From positions 14,778,232 through 14,842,231 of the forward strand of contig CM046299.1 in assembly GCA_025267735.1 (NCBI GenBank): DNA of 64,000 nucleotides. The letters are read 5' to 3'. Source of the stretch: Mactra quadrangularis. Its lineage: Eukaryota; Mollusca; Bivalvia; Venerida; Mactridae. Below the pieces are notes generated by a model that saw only the letters and a program-made list of their open reading frames with translations, was not told where the DNA came from and searched no databases. This document shows positions 37,716 through 50,503 of the stretch, in pieces; position 1 is the first letter of the stretch; each line of letters begins with the position of its first letter. The translations under genes and the position numbers were made by a program.

Positions 37716-38054
37716 AAAGGTACTAGCTCACAGATTTGGTTTATTTTATCTATAATTTCAAAATACTATACAGTTTCTGTAAATGTGTTAAAATAATTAA
37801 TTCTTATTATTTTAAGACAAACTGACTTATATGTAGCAAAACAAACACAATAAAAGTCACAAAAGTGCCAATACCGTGACATACGCCGTAGATATTTACT
37901 ACATGAAACACCATCATTTGTAGTTGTATGACAATTTGCATTAAAATGGTCATTACCAGAACACTACTTTCCTGCTTCCAAAATATTTCCATACAAATTT
38001 AATAGTTTTAGAAAAAGTTGATATTTAAGTTGAAATCTGTGGATGAGTACCTTT
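37716..38054 (+). repeat. 340-bp inverted-terminal repeat R2, copy A
   Basis: It starts AAAGGTACTAGCTCACAGATTT and ends with the complement of AAAGGTACTCATCCACAGATTT. Core words are GACAAACTGACTTATATGTA and ACATGAAACACCATCA. The same sequence, reversed, occurs at 39987-40323. The small minus-strand frame at 37807-37992 lies inside and is not a gene. Confidence 0.85.
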
Positions 38055-38897
38055 AAAACACAAACATACATTGCCAGTCTAATAGAATTTCACCCGATGA
38101 AAAATTCTCATCACTTAACTGTTTAGTGTAAATATCAGGTAATTGGTATGCAAATAACTCTTAGAAACAAACAGGAATACTAAAATAGATTAAAGAAACA
38201 AAGGCACTTTTAAGATGTATTAACTATAAAGTAAATACCAAATACAATTGAACATGTAGATAATTCAAGACCAGAAAATGTTGTGTATTTGTGTAACTTG
38301 ATTTGTGAATAGAATTGTTTGTTTTGTCTATTCATTATCTTCAAAAGGAGTAAAACTTTAATTTTAGACAGTTGCAACATCCAATTTTATCTAACTGCAG
38401 AACATGCATGAACGCAACTGCACAAACGGTTGCCCTTCAAATCCTCTGACGAACATATAAACTATAATTATAATGTTTCAATTATGTTAAGACGTATTTT
38501 AGCTAGGCAGTTTAAATGCGCTATTCACAAACTTGAATATCTTTAAGCAAATTAAAGAATCGAAATCTTCTCGTGCAGTGAAATCGACTTTCTGGAAAGA
38601 ATGTCACATCTGCTACAAACAATAAACAATACATCTAAATTATGCACGTAAACTTGACGAAGATTTATTTCTTAGTTTCATACTACATACTGCATGATTC
38701 TAAGACAGTTTTAGAAAATAAGACTATTATATCTGACATTTTGCATTTTATTTGCGTGCGTTATCGTTCCCTCTACTGTATTATTTATGACTGTATTCTT
38801 CATTGATTTAGTAAAATTAATTTTGATAAGCATGCATAAACTGCTATTATTTGGGGTCTGTTTTGTTACATGTTGATTTAAAAGTACGAAATGGATA

Positions 38898-39056
38898 GGA
38901 ATTGACGTTGTGCCGGACCTCCCATTTCTAAATATTCATAATCCGTTCATCAAAACAATATCAACGTATACTTAGACAAACATAGTTGCATGTTTTTAAA
39001 CACAAAGGATTACTTTGTTAAACAATATAGTCACTAGTCTTAGGACGTGGTTATTG
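38898..39056 (+). repeat. Dispersed repeat R3, copy A
   Basis: GAATTGACGTTGTGCCGGAC, CTCCCATTTCTAAATATTCAT, ACACAAAGGATTACTTTGTT and AGGACGTGGTTAT line up with the segment at 51303-51470 in the same orientation. Class unknown. Confidence 0.75.
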
Positions 39057-39986
39057 TAGCCTCAGCGTAATGTCAATTTTAATTGGCCTTTTCTTCTTCG
39101 CAGCTCAACAAAAACATCTTATTTATTGATGTATATTGTTAAGCTAACATAACTTAATTTCCTTTCCAGTTTTCTTTTTTTTGCTTATATTTTGAAGGAA
39201 TACTAGTACTTTTTGTATCTCTTAAAAAAACCTTTGTGTTTTATATTTGCAATTTATAACAAAAGTTTGATTGGGTTATTATTCGTTTACGCTTGTTTAA
39301 CTGACAAGTTTTCCATGGCAATATTTCGTCAAATATCGCTTCACTTAAACAATAAACCAGACGCTTTAAACTTAGTTGATTAACCCGACTTTCTTTAGGA
39401 ATTGAACTTAAGTGGTATACCAGGAGTAGAACCATGATCGCCATATTATAAGCGGGCGTTTTTTTATGCTGCGCATTGACAAGTACGCACATTTCACAAA
39501 TTTTCATTAAAAAACGCTAGTCGACACAAAGTCAACCGTATTTAATGCTATTTATCCCATATTTTTTATCTCACATATATTAGTTCAGTTTAAACCAATT
39601 AAGTCAGGAAATTCTTAAACTGTTTGCATGTCATTAAGCAGAACATGTGACTGATATGCATTATCTGTTTTGTTAAAATACACTTAAATTGATATAAAAT
39701 GCATTGCTTCTAATTAGGATAATATTGTTTAATTCTGATTTGCTTTTAATTCCTGATATAAATCACATTATCCAACTGATGAACTCGATTTTTGTTATTA
39801 GTCAATTAAGTTTCATCTTAATTCATTACTATTGTAATGTTACCATTGATAGGCGAGATTGAATGTGCCAAATCATCATTTAATAGAACAACATTTTCGA
39901 TAAGGAACCACTTTATTGAAAGGAAGATCATCCATGAGAGTAATATTTGATACTAGATTATTTACTTTTCTGATTACATTAGCATT

Positions 39987-40323
39987 TAAAGGTTTCAATT
40001 TCAATATTTACTATTTTTCTGAAACTATCAAAATTGTATGAAAAAAAAATTTGGAAGCAGTGAAATAGTGTTAATAAAACTTTTTGTGCAAGTTGACATA
40101 CAACTACATGATGGTGTTTCATGTGGTTTATATCTACCCTGTATGTCACAGTTAGATAGGGTTTTACACTTTTAGTGCTTTTTGTCACTTTGATTGTATA
40201 TTTTTTGTAACATATAAGACAGTTTGCCTAAAAATAGTAAGATTTTTTTACACAGTTACCGGCACTGAATGGTATTTTGAAATTATACAAAAAAATCAAC
40301 CAAATCAGTGAACTAGTACCTTT
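39987..40323 (-). repeat. 340-bp repeat R2, copy B (inverted)
   Basis: The minus strand reads AAAGGTACTAGTTCACTGAT, GGCAAACTGTCTTATATGTT and ACATGAAACACCATCATGTA, following copy A throughout. The 39987 end lacks about 14 bases of the terminal repeat. With copy A it forms an inverted pair 1.9 kb apart in one intron. Confidence 0.85.
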
Positions 40324-41767
40324 AATACTTAAAGTTAATTGTAGTTCAAATTGTTAACAATATGTTTATATGCTAAATTTCATCACAATGCATCGTTTTT
40401 CAGGCTTAAGACATCATTGAATATATCAAAGTTTGTGTGATGGATGCCCATGACAATGTACACTATCATTTTGAGAAGAACAGATAAGACTATACAAAAC
40501 CACACAAGAGGCACTCAAAAGGTAAGCACATGTTTTGAAACGCCTCGAGTTACCTGTCAGTGAAACAAAAGTACTTGCCATAATCTAACTGAACTGATGG
40601 AATTTTAATCTGTTCAGACAGGTAGCATCATAAAAGAAACCGAAACTTCGATAGGTTACTTCTTTAAATAATGTTACTGAACTTTATCTGGACCATATAT
40701 CTAAGTGCGGTTGTTTTTAATTACTTAAACATGCTTATCAATCTAATTGTATACATTTCTTCATGACTTAAATGACCAAATAGAATAATTGATTATACCC
40801 GATTAAAACGATTTTGTCATGTTATACAAATTGATAAAACAGACGTAAACAATGTCACTAAATTTAAGTCACATACGATGTAAATTAACGAAATCATATG
40901 TATTTTGAATAATCGAGCTGACTTTATACAGTAAATTCTGTCATAATTATGTGACTTTCTAGCGGACCATAAAAAACGGTCACATACGACAGTGGGTCTT
41001 TAAATCCTGGTTTAAGCCAATATTATAGTGAGTCATTAATATAGCATATTCAGTCCAATAAAAGACCCCACTCAGTTTAGTCTTTAAACAGTTAAAAACA
41101 TGACATGACATAGCATAACCTTCTATTTCTATTGAATTTAATACTTGAAAGTTTGAAAAGAGATAAATAAAAATCTACAATGACATAATTATAATAAGTT
41201 TTATTACTGAATTTGATTTTTATTAATTGATTCAAAAGTTGTCTTTGGTTTGATAATGGACAATTTATAATTGTTTGCATAGAGCGTAGTTAAGAACTGG
41301 TATATGGTACAGAGTAGTTTGGTCGGAATGATTGCAAACTAATTGCAATATGCATACTAATAATATAACTGAATCGACTGTGGTAGATGAAACATATCTC
41401 AAATCAACCGAGCTCATTAAATATAATCATTACAAGGTAAGTGAAAATGTTGTTACATTAACGGACTGTTTTATGTAAAGACATTATACTCCAGACTTTA
41501 GAAAGGTGTTTTGATTAATAAAGGAAGTTCTAAATAGAAAATACACATCTTATTGACATAAGTGAAATACATTAATGAATCATTTACTTAATACTGTAAA
41601 CTACTCATATTCAGATAATTATTTTACTGTTTGTTTATGTATGCCATGCAAATTATATACAAATCAAAATGAATCTTTGATAGAAATTCCTCTCAAGTTT
41701 CATATGCAAATAGCCCGGTAACAGCGCAATCAAAATCTTCGTGACAAACATGACGACATAAAACAAA

Positions 41768-42135
41768 AAAGAGCACCGCTAGGCGGAGCATTATGTGCCC
41801 GAAAGTGTTGTTTTTTTAGTTAAGATGAAGCATTTGTAAGACATGAGAATATTTCATATGAATATCATATTATGAATAATTGTGGAAAACAGAGTAGAGA
41901 AAAAAGATCTGTTTTCAGTTTTAAGGTTATAATGACCTTAACCTTTGATCTTGTGACCCCAAAATCGATAGGGGTCTTCTACCCGATATGGACAATCAAC
42001 CTATGAAGTTTGAATATTGTGCGCCAAATGGAACTTAAGTAGTTATGCTCCGAAAACCAAATTGCTAACAGACGGACGGACGGACGCCAGGAGGTATAAC
42101 ATAATATGACCGAAATTCTTTCGGGCATATAATAA
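41768..42135. mobile_element. Bivalve-type inverted-repeat element
   Basis: The left end AGAGCACCGCTAGGCGGAGC is followed by TTATGTGCCCGAAAG (41790). The right end has CTTTCGGGCATATAA (42119), its near-complement. Between them are TGACCTTAACCTTTGATCTT, AAAATCGATAGGGGTC and a GACG tetranucleotide run (42071-42086). It shares its core with the repeat at 7952-8278. I recall such sequences as abundant in bivalve genomes. Confidence 0.75.
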
Positions 42136-42914
42136 ACGATATACACGAACGAAATTTGAATTATGTCCGAAAAGTTTCTAGACTGACTTGTATTTATGCT
42201 GTATCTCCGATACAAACGATATTCATTTTAAATATTTCAAAGCCCACACCATGGAGTTTTATTATTGTCTCGCAACGGGTGGCAAAATAAATGTTTTCAA
42301 TCTATTATTGGCATATATCCTCATTTCCTTGGCGTAGAAGAAACGCTGAAATAACGAAGTATTTTTAGTGGGCTTCTTTAATAAATACGCCATAGTGTCT
42401 GGCTTTACTACTTGAACAATTCGAATTTGTAACATATTTTATGTCAATAATCTAATACTCTATACGTAGACGAAATTTGATGAGCCAAATTACTTTAATT
42501 TCAATGTCATGTTCAATTTAGAGTAGTTAAACCCGAGTGGCATCATCTGTCAGTTACAATTTAATCAATGTATGCCTTCTTAAGTTCAATGCGATCGAAA
42601 ACTAGTAAAACCATTGTGTATTTTTTTATATTTATACCATGCCAGTTTTGAAAGACGTTTTTACAATGCAGAAACGTTCCGCCGAAACACATGTGAATAC
42701 TTTTCTTAATTGAATAATTAATTTTACAGTAATTTGAGACGTACAAGCAAGCATAATACAATTCACTAATCGCCGGTGGGAATAAATTATTTTCTGAATA
42801 AAAAACCGTTATGATGATGGGCAAACACAATCGTGGGAAAAAGAACAAACAAGTAAAAAACAATTTCGTAAAATTGACATGTTAAATTCTGTTAATTTTG
42901 GACTGTCATTTTCT

Positions 42915-42930
42915 GGGGGGGGGGGAGGGG
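42915..42930 (+). repeat. G-run
   Basis: Eleven consecutive G, then A and four G. A similar ten-G run is at 60322-60331. Both are homopolymer tracts prone to length error. Confidence 0.9.
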
Positions 42931-44671
42931 AAAGTCCGCGATATTGTGGTACAGTTTCAAAGTACCTAATTCTTATGGAAACAAATTTAAATGTTCAGCG
43001 CTATTCTTCACTTAATTTCATCTATTTTTCTTTCGTTCGATGATAATAGAAAATTTCTTAAAATATTCATTCGTTTCTAATTTTGACAGACTCTTCTATA
43101 GTAAGATTGTCACACCAAGTTAAAAAACACCAATACAATCATTTCACAACTTTTCTGTATTTTTGCATTTATTACGACAACTTAGACTTACCATGAACGC
43201 TCTTAACATTTCTAAAAAGATTATGGTCTGAATTTCTACAAAGATTTTGTGTTAGTTACATTACTGTGTCTTTTGCATATGGATATTATCATTACAGACT
43301 ATTATTTTGTTGGATTGATTATAACATCGTTTAAGTAAATACATATACGTTCCTCTAAGGACACATTCCATGTCTACGTGGCTTAACTTGATATTTATTG
43401 ACGTAAATTAAAAGTCCTTTAATTATTTCACTAGCTGTAACTAGTTTTTGTTCGGTATTGTCGGTTTATACATTTTTTCTTTCCTCTAAGCTTATATGTT
43501 AAGGTTGCTAATTTTATTTTGATATGAAAATATGAAGGCCAATTTAAATAATTTTACAATATTTTAAGCAAACTTTATCATGAATGCACAACGTTTCAAA
43601 ATGCATAGTTCGTTTGTAAACGTTAATGTTGTCTTTCATATATATCGAGACTTCATATTTCAATTCAATACCTGATTGCGTTCAAACGTATGAAAAATTA
43701 AAGTTATAGCTAGTAAGCTTATGGTCAAAAACACAAATATATTTTAATACAAAATACTTTGTAAATACATTATGTCTGAACTTAAGGAAAAAAGGTGCAT
43801 ATTATTAAGCGTCTTGTGATCTATTTAAGTCATAAATCCTTCTAATGTATTGTTAAAATATCGTAAGATTTTTGATAATATGCTGCCTAGCTTCCTATCA
43901 TTAGCTAAAACTAATAATAATGATAATGAGGATTTCAAAAAAGCTAAAGATGTAAATGATTTTATGTTTAGATGCTTTACCAACTAGTTTAAAACTTACG
44001 CCTCCTTCGCTGTTTAGTGAATACTCTACAGTTAATTCACAGAAAGTGAACGAGAGTGAAATATTCCGCCGATGTACAGAAGAGTATATTAAACTAAAAT
44101 ATTGATGTAAGAAATACGTCGTCAAAAATCTATCAACATAAATAACATGGTTTAAAGGATTGTCCCCATTTTATTAACCTGTGGGGTACAGTCGTTTGTT
44201 GTCAATCAATTTCAAATATTATTGAAGTATGTAAAAATATGTGTACCTTTTGTATATCATACCATATTTTGGTATACTATACTTCTGACTTTGAACTGAA
44301 ACAATTATTGAAATTGACTTATGATATAAAAAAAATTGTAAAATAATCATCACTGGTTTTAACATGGAGATGGTCGAGTCAGCTTTGTTTTACTTCCTCG
44401 TATATCTTCAGCAAATATTACCAGGAGAAATAAGATTAAAAAACACCATACACATATTTCATTCTGATACAAACTATTAAAACACGCATGACTTGTTTTT
44501 AAACACATTGGCGTATAAAAATTATTTTCAACTGACTGGGAACATATGAAAATGTATAATTAGTAATTGGTTGTTTTTATGCATTGTCTGGCATTTTAAC
44601 TTTACGAGTGTTATTAAATGTAACAACTTTTAATTATTTATCATTTCTCTCGATTTACATTATTTACTTTA

Positions 44672-44950
44672 GAAGTTTTTATTTTTTGTTGTTGGATTTA
44701 ACGCAGTAGCAACACATTGGATAGGTTGTATCACGGTGGTCAGTCCACCTACTCACGGTTCATGGAAAGGCTAAATATCTGGATTTAGCTGTTAACTAAT
44801 TACTGGGCGCATAATTCCGCCAGTGACTGACTACTGCCCTACATAATTTAGAATCAGTAGTAATAGGTAGAAAATTGGCCGTATAATTGAACCTACGACC
44901 CCTCGGTCAGAAGACTTGTGCGCTACCAACTAAGCTAGCCGAGCGGGCGC
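44672..44950 (-). repeat. tRNA-derived SINE, copy B
   Basis: The minus strand starts GCGCCCGCTCGGCTAGCTTA with A box TAGCTTAGTTGG and B box GTAGGTTCAATT. A body shared with 25372-25682 follows, and the tail is AAATCCAACAACAAAAAATA. The tRNA-like head is well preserved, so the insertion is younger than the other copy. It is a SINE, not a functional tRNA: the 3' acceptor half is replaced by the body. Confidence 0.85.
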
Positions 44951-45655
44951 TCATTAGAGGGAGAATTTCTTTTACTGGAGGTATGTTTAAGATCATGTGA
45001 ACAGTATGCCTGTTAAAATTTAGCTTACAGTATTAACTCAAACTTGCATCATGATGTTTTTACACTGTCTTCCAATGAACTGGGCTAAGTATTGCGAAGT
45101 GTTACTACGTACATTCATACGGATTTTGAAAACACAAAGCTCGAGCCTACAAGAAATTCAAAACATATAAACATAAAAAGTCTTACATTAACAGAGGATA
45201 TTGCACTGAATATCAAAAGTAACCCATACTTGCCGTGAGGGATGTCTAATTGTATAATGAGACTAATGTATGCTATACAGACAATGGTTTTCTTTTTACT
45301 ATGTAGGTCGCAAAATGTATCTAAAGGAAAGTTACCTGTTCAATATTTAATTCAAACCAGGTAAGAAACAGCGCGTATCAAGTCATGTGGGACTTCTTAA
45401 ATTACAAGCCAGAAACAAATGAACGATATACACGTACTATTCGTTTTCTTTACTTTTTACAACTATCATGACACATACACTAGCCAATTTTGATACTTTA
45501 ATAACATGTTTACCGCAATTTACAACTGACACAAATAATTTCTCATCGCAATATATACCAATGAAATGAGCAATATATATGTTGTTTGGGAATACAAATA
45601 AAAAAATATTATACTTAAACTTCTTCTTATTATTAATATTATTCAAAAGAGCTGT

Positions 45656-45962
45656 AGCGTGTTCAATTACACAAAACGTTACATAACGATACATTCGGAA
45701 CTACTCGGCCATTAGCTGCAAATAACCTAATCTAATACACAAATATGAGTTCGTTAAGGCAATGAGTGATGTTTCAAAATTTACGGACTAAAAACGAAAC
45801 ATCACTAAATGCCTAAACGATCATAAATTTGTTTACTTTAACACCGGTAGTTTCAAAATAGCGTCTAAATATGTCCGGGATTAATCGCAGCGAATGGCCG
45901 AGGAGTTCCGAATGTATCGTTACGGAACGTTTTGTAACGTTCGCGGTAACTGAACGCAGGGT
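45656..45962. mobile_element. Foldback element with nested hairpin
   Basis: The left arm (45671-45720) reads CAAAACGTTACATAACGATA, CATTCGGAACTACTCGGCC and ATTAGCTGC. The right arm (45887-45935) is the complement of CAAAACGTTCCGTAACGATA, CATTCGGAACTCCTCGGCC and ATTCGCTGC. Between them a second inverted pair, GGCAATGAGTGATGTTTC (45758-45775) and GAAACATCACTAAATGCC (45796-45813), forms its own hairpin. The 117-codon minus frame at 45813-46166 overlaps the right half and shows no domain. Confidence 0.8.
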
Positions 45963-47634
45963 AGTATTTGTAACGCGAATTTTATTTCTATAAAAGCTAT
46001 ACTCTTTTAAACTGGGCATACCGACGCAATTAGTGTAACCAAGTTGTAATTTAATGAAAGCATTGATTAACCTATTCTTATCGGATACAGCAAAATAATG
46101 TTCAATTAGGTGCAACTTTAGGTATAGAATGTACAAAGATTTCAACTTCAACCTTATTGGAGACACTTGGCAACATCCACAATGTAGACATTAACGCCAG
46201 GGAAACGTTTTGTCCGATTAAGTACATCTAAATCAATCAATGCCTGTTTTTTACATTCATCATTTCAGGGAGCTAATGGTATAGTGGTTGCGTAAGATTT
46301 AGCCGTTAGCATTAATGCATTAGAAATTGATCATTAACCTACTATCATTTTGTTCCTCTAAGCTTTTAAGTAATTACGATCTGATTTAGTAATTAAGATC
46401 TTAAAGAAGTTGAAAATGGTTCATTAAAGAACAATAATAAAACAAAGATGTGAGTGTTATAAAGATTACAAGAATCACAATATAGTTTGTTAGACAGATT
46501 ATAAAAGAAACGGACCTTGTCCGATTAACAGTATATCGGCATTGCTTTAAATGTTTAAATTAAAATACATTATGTCAAATAAACTGTATGTTTATAGTAC
46601 ATATACAAAACTACAAGCACATTCTTAATTCTTCAAATAAATGAATCGTTCGTAGAACATCTTGCATGACACAATATACTAATATAGGGGTATGTTGTAT
46701 TATAATGTACTTATAACGTCTGTTTCAAACACGTTGAGTCAATTCAAAAGTCTTATCAATACACGTATGTTTAGGAATAGTAGGACTAAAACCGGATTCA
46801 AACTGAAGCAATTATTCAAGCGACAAACCTATGATTGTATAATACTCATATCTGATATATTTGTACCACTAGCAATGCCAATATTATCATGAACTTTATG
46901 TACGCTATACGTAGCATGTCTATAAGTGTATCATCATGTGTGAAAATAAACTATTTTACTGTTTAACCAGTAGGCGATTAAAAGTCTTATATAGAAACAG
47001 TGCATAAATATTTAATACAACTTACGAGTAGAAAAAACAACAGCGCAGACGTTTGGGACTTTCAAAGAACTAACTTTATAAACATTGTTTGGTATACACG
47101 AACTTAAAAATGGTTGAAATAATACCCAGGCGGATTAGTTTAAATGTCAAAGATTATTCTGAATTTTGAACTAATCGATACGACTATTACCTACATTTTA
47201 TCTATATATAGAGTATCAGAAATTGATGTCTGTTATCTATACAAAGTCTGATATTTCACTATGGTCTGATATTGTATTGTGAGAAGATTTCATATATTGC
47301 CAACTTTAGACTATTCAAAGCCATTTTTCATATAATGTTGGCTAGTATTACATAATTTTGCTTAGACATTAATATCGTCAATTATACAAGGAACGTATAT
47401 TTATGTAGTTACGACGCTTTAATTGTTCCCTTTTACTTTATAACTATGGCACTGGATCGTTCTCATAGGATTCCATGTCTTGCTGATGAATGTAAAATTG
47501 AATTAGGAATATAGAAAGGAAATGGGTCATTCACTTACAGACTTTATTTATAATCTCATAAAAAATATTAGAAGCGAACTTAATAGTTGGTTATTGAATA
47601 TAGTAGTCGCATTGCTTTTCGTAAGTCAAACTCC

Positions 47635-48320
47635 ATTTGCGTCAGGGATTGGAAACTCGTACTCGTATTGTATTGGGTACAATTTCCACTTTCCTAGTAC
47701 TCGTCTGCACTCAGTACACAGGTAAATAATTGTACTCATACTCGTACTTACCGAGATACTGAAGCAACAGTACTCGATACTCATGAGTATTTCTAAGTAC
47801 TTGCAATTTTATTTCTATTTTGTAACATTTTTATCATATTCTAATTATGCTTTTTTATTGAATTTAGCATTCAACAACTTTAAATATGATAAAGGATTTA
47901 AATTGGTTATCTGATTATACGTTTTATTTGATCAATGGTAAAGATAGGTAATATTATGTTGCATCCCGAAAATAAAACTTTCGAAAAACTTATGATGACA
48001 CGATGTCACAATCACTGAAACAATTACTTATGTTATAAACACAGCATAAAATTACATTGACGTTTTGATAGTCATGTTGAAGCTGCATTTAATGCTTTGT
48101 GTAGTTATATAATTTGATAAAGTAAGCCTTTCTTTATTTTTACAAAACTATTATATTTTTATACAAAATAATCTGGTACAAAAATTTATGAGTATTTAAG
48201 TACAACCCGATTTGTTCGGAAAACCAGTACTCATTAATTATAAGTACGAGTACAAAATTTGAAATACTCAGGTAATTCTCAAGTACAAAATCCAGTATTC
48301 GACCCATCACCTATTTTCGT
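47635..48320. mobile_element. Non-autonomous hAT-like element
   Basis: The element body is 47643-48312. The left end is CAGGGATTGGAAACTCGTAC. The right end, read on the minus strand, is AGGTGATGGGTCGAATACTG. The flanking octamers are ATTTGCGT (47635-47642) and ATTTTCGT (48313-48320), 7 of 8 identical, as hAT 8-bp duplications would be. Subterminal arrays of GTACTC/GAGTAC words occur at both ends (47656-47810 and 48190-48290). There is no transposase. Confidence 0.75.
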
Positions 48321-50175
48321 CTAATTTATGTTTAGCGTTTTTGTGTTGTAAAAATGGGATTTATTTCAAGATAAAGAATTCTCTCCCTTCTAATTTTAAT
48401 TATAATACAAATAGCAAGTTATCAATATAAATTTGTCATTGTAATGGTAAAACAAGCAATATTGCAGAAAAAGTATTTTTAAGAATAAAAGTTGCAATTT
48501 TATAGAATTGGAGAACAATTTTCCCATGGAACGCTTATTCCCATTGGAAATTTGACTTTTGAATTAAAATTAAACATATTTTAGCTAAGATATCTAGATG
48601 ATTTCTTCATGAATTGAAGTGTTATGCCCATAATTTAAGAAGGTATACATTTGTAGAAAATTTAAACGAAATTATATTTTTTTTTAAATAATGAAAAAGT
48701 AAGTTGTCTAGATTTGTGGATTAGAAGAGGTATTTTAGACAGTGTTGTATTATAAAATTACGATAACAGGTAGCAGAACCCTTTACATATTTAATAATTC
48801 AAGTTAAAAGCTGTAAATGAACCGTCACCGTGGGTATGATAAATAACGTATACGAGTCATTTCCATATAACACATTTCTGATTAGTGTCATGTTCAAACA
48901 TCAATTTTAATAAGTTAATAAATTAAATTATGACAAATCTGACTTTAAGTTTATGTTAAACCTTATTTAGAATGTATAATGATGATGAAAAGGATTACAA
49001 TGCAAACGGGGCTGATAGTTTTAAAAATAGTATGTGAACGAATCTGATTTTTTGAAGTTGGAATACTAACATATTATGTTTCCATTAAAGTGATAAGAGA
49101 GGGAAAGAAGAATATTATCCTTTGTTATGCTCTGTTTGTATTAAAATACTGCATTCCACATGAAATAAACATCGTACATTTTATACAGTGTAGTTTAATA
49201 ATGTGAATACTGAAAAAATGATATCTATTCCACGAACGTACATACATGTATTACATTTTTTTATTTAGATAACATTATTATACAAAAATGTTTCTTTTTC
49301 TTATTGTATTATTGCCACAATTTGTTCGACGTCTATCAAATTCCCGATTCTTAACATTAGTGTTGTCAGAAGTATATTCATTTTGCTTCAACTGACATTG
49401 AGTAATTTGCAAATTCCAAGCACACTTATAACCAAATGTAATAGCAGTGATAATATGTTCCCCTGATAATAATTCAATAAATGCGAGAAAAAAAGTAAAT
49501 CTGAATTTATTACGTTACAGTATTAATGTAAAAATGATGATAATAACGTAGTAAATCTTTCTTTCGGATACTTTTGTAAGGTTTTATGTCTGGTATAAAA
49601 GATAGTTCTTTTGATGATTAATGTTAACATGATTTATGTGTGCTAAATGATGCCAATTGTCATCTGTCTTGTTCTGGATTTGTGTGGTGTGAATTACATA
49701 GGTACAGATGTAATGAGTATAAAACTACTGAGAAACTGTATGTAAGACATGTGTATAGTCTACAAATATTACATACATATATTTGTCATGACAAAGTATA
49801 GCTCTACGATGGTCGATATAGTGTATGGTCTACATTCAATAAAGACAAGCACCAAGGATAAGGTAGATTATGTTCTGATAAATATTGTGCCACAATACGA
49901 TTAATATGTATATATGAAAACTATATATATTTAAGGGTGGAAAGAGCTATTTTATGACTGAAAATATGTAAAACTTTGCCTGGTGTTTTCGTTGGTGCTT
50001 TTGAAAACCATGTATTGGGAATGTTAATAGCCATATTTGTTGTGCAAAAAGCTAACTTTGGGCATAAAAGGTTACTTTATATAACTTTTATATATGTATT
50101 TGAACGTATTTCCAATATGAAAAAAGCGCTATACAAATGTGGTATATTGATAAAAGTATAAAAAGTGTAAACTAT

Positions 50176-50181
50176 ACTTAC
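50176..50181 (-). other. Splice donor of the receptor gene
   Basis: GTAAGT on the minus strand, fully consensus, directly after ATG T. It is phase 1. Confidence 0.9.
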
Positions 50182-50503
50182 ACATAAGGTGTCCAAAGTA
50201 CCAGACTTCTCGAGCATATATATCCACAATCACTGGAGGCATACAAACTGCTAGTACCAATATATCCGCTATACACAAATTAATTAAATATATATTAACA
50301 GAAGTTTTCATACTCCTGTTTAAACAAACAACAAAAATTACCAACGTGTTACCAAATATCCCAACTATGAATGTAATGACTAAAATTGTTGTAAAAGCCA
50401 CTTGAGATGTCAATTCATAAGACGGTATTGTCACATTCATTTTTGAAACATTACAGCCACTAAATGTTTCATTGTCAAGACATGTCCCGTTTTGCAATGT
50501 CAT
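50182..50503 (-). CDS. Neuropeptide GPCR (TRHR/ETHR-like), exon 1
   Basis: This exon encodes residues 1-107 and the first base of codon 108. The ATG at 50503 has A at -3, and an in-frame TAA lies within 30 bases upstream, so the start is well supported. The extracellular N-terminus has four N-glycosylation sequons (Asn5, Asn11, Asn18, Asn23). TM1 (about 35-60) carries Gly51-Asn52. TM2 has LCIAD with Asp80 and the PP of MPPVIVDI (89-90). ECL1 contains the usual Trp (101), followed by FGHLMC. The donor GTAAGTATAG follows after the T of Cys108. No signal peptide is apparent, as usual for this class. Continuing the frame past the donor gives KYSLHFLYF to a stop, which is intron. With exon 2 the product is 434 residues, an ordinary length for the class. 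The mRNA's 5' UTR and promoter were not identifiable. Confidence 0.93.

Larger units (their letters stand above)
32104..50181 (-). other. 18-kb receptor intron
   Basis: On the minus strand the donor is GTAAGTATAG (from 50181 down) and the acceptor TTTTTCAG (ending 32104). It is a phase-1 intron splitting TGT of Cys108. It carries a SINE tail, a decayed mariner, two inverted copies of a 340-bp repeat, a bivalve-type element, a SINE, a nested foldback and a hAT-like element. I saw no extra exon of the receptor in it. The stretches 32770-36339, 38055-38897, 40324-41767, 42136-44671, 45963-47634 and 48321-50181 are otherwise AT-rich and empty as far as I can tell. Confidence 0.85.

Noticed and set aside
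42561..42863. 100-codon minus-strand frame
   Set aside because: No recognisable family or splice signals. It lies in the receptor intron without transcript-like structure.
44885..44950. Functional tRNA gene
   Set aside because: A and B boxes are present but the acceptor stem does not close and a SINE body follows.
45813..46166. 117-codon minus-strand frame
   Set aside because: It overlaps a foldback element arm, has no recognisable domain, and no splice partner was found.
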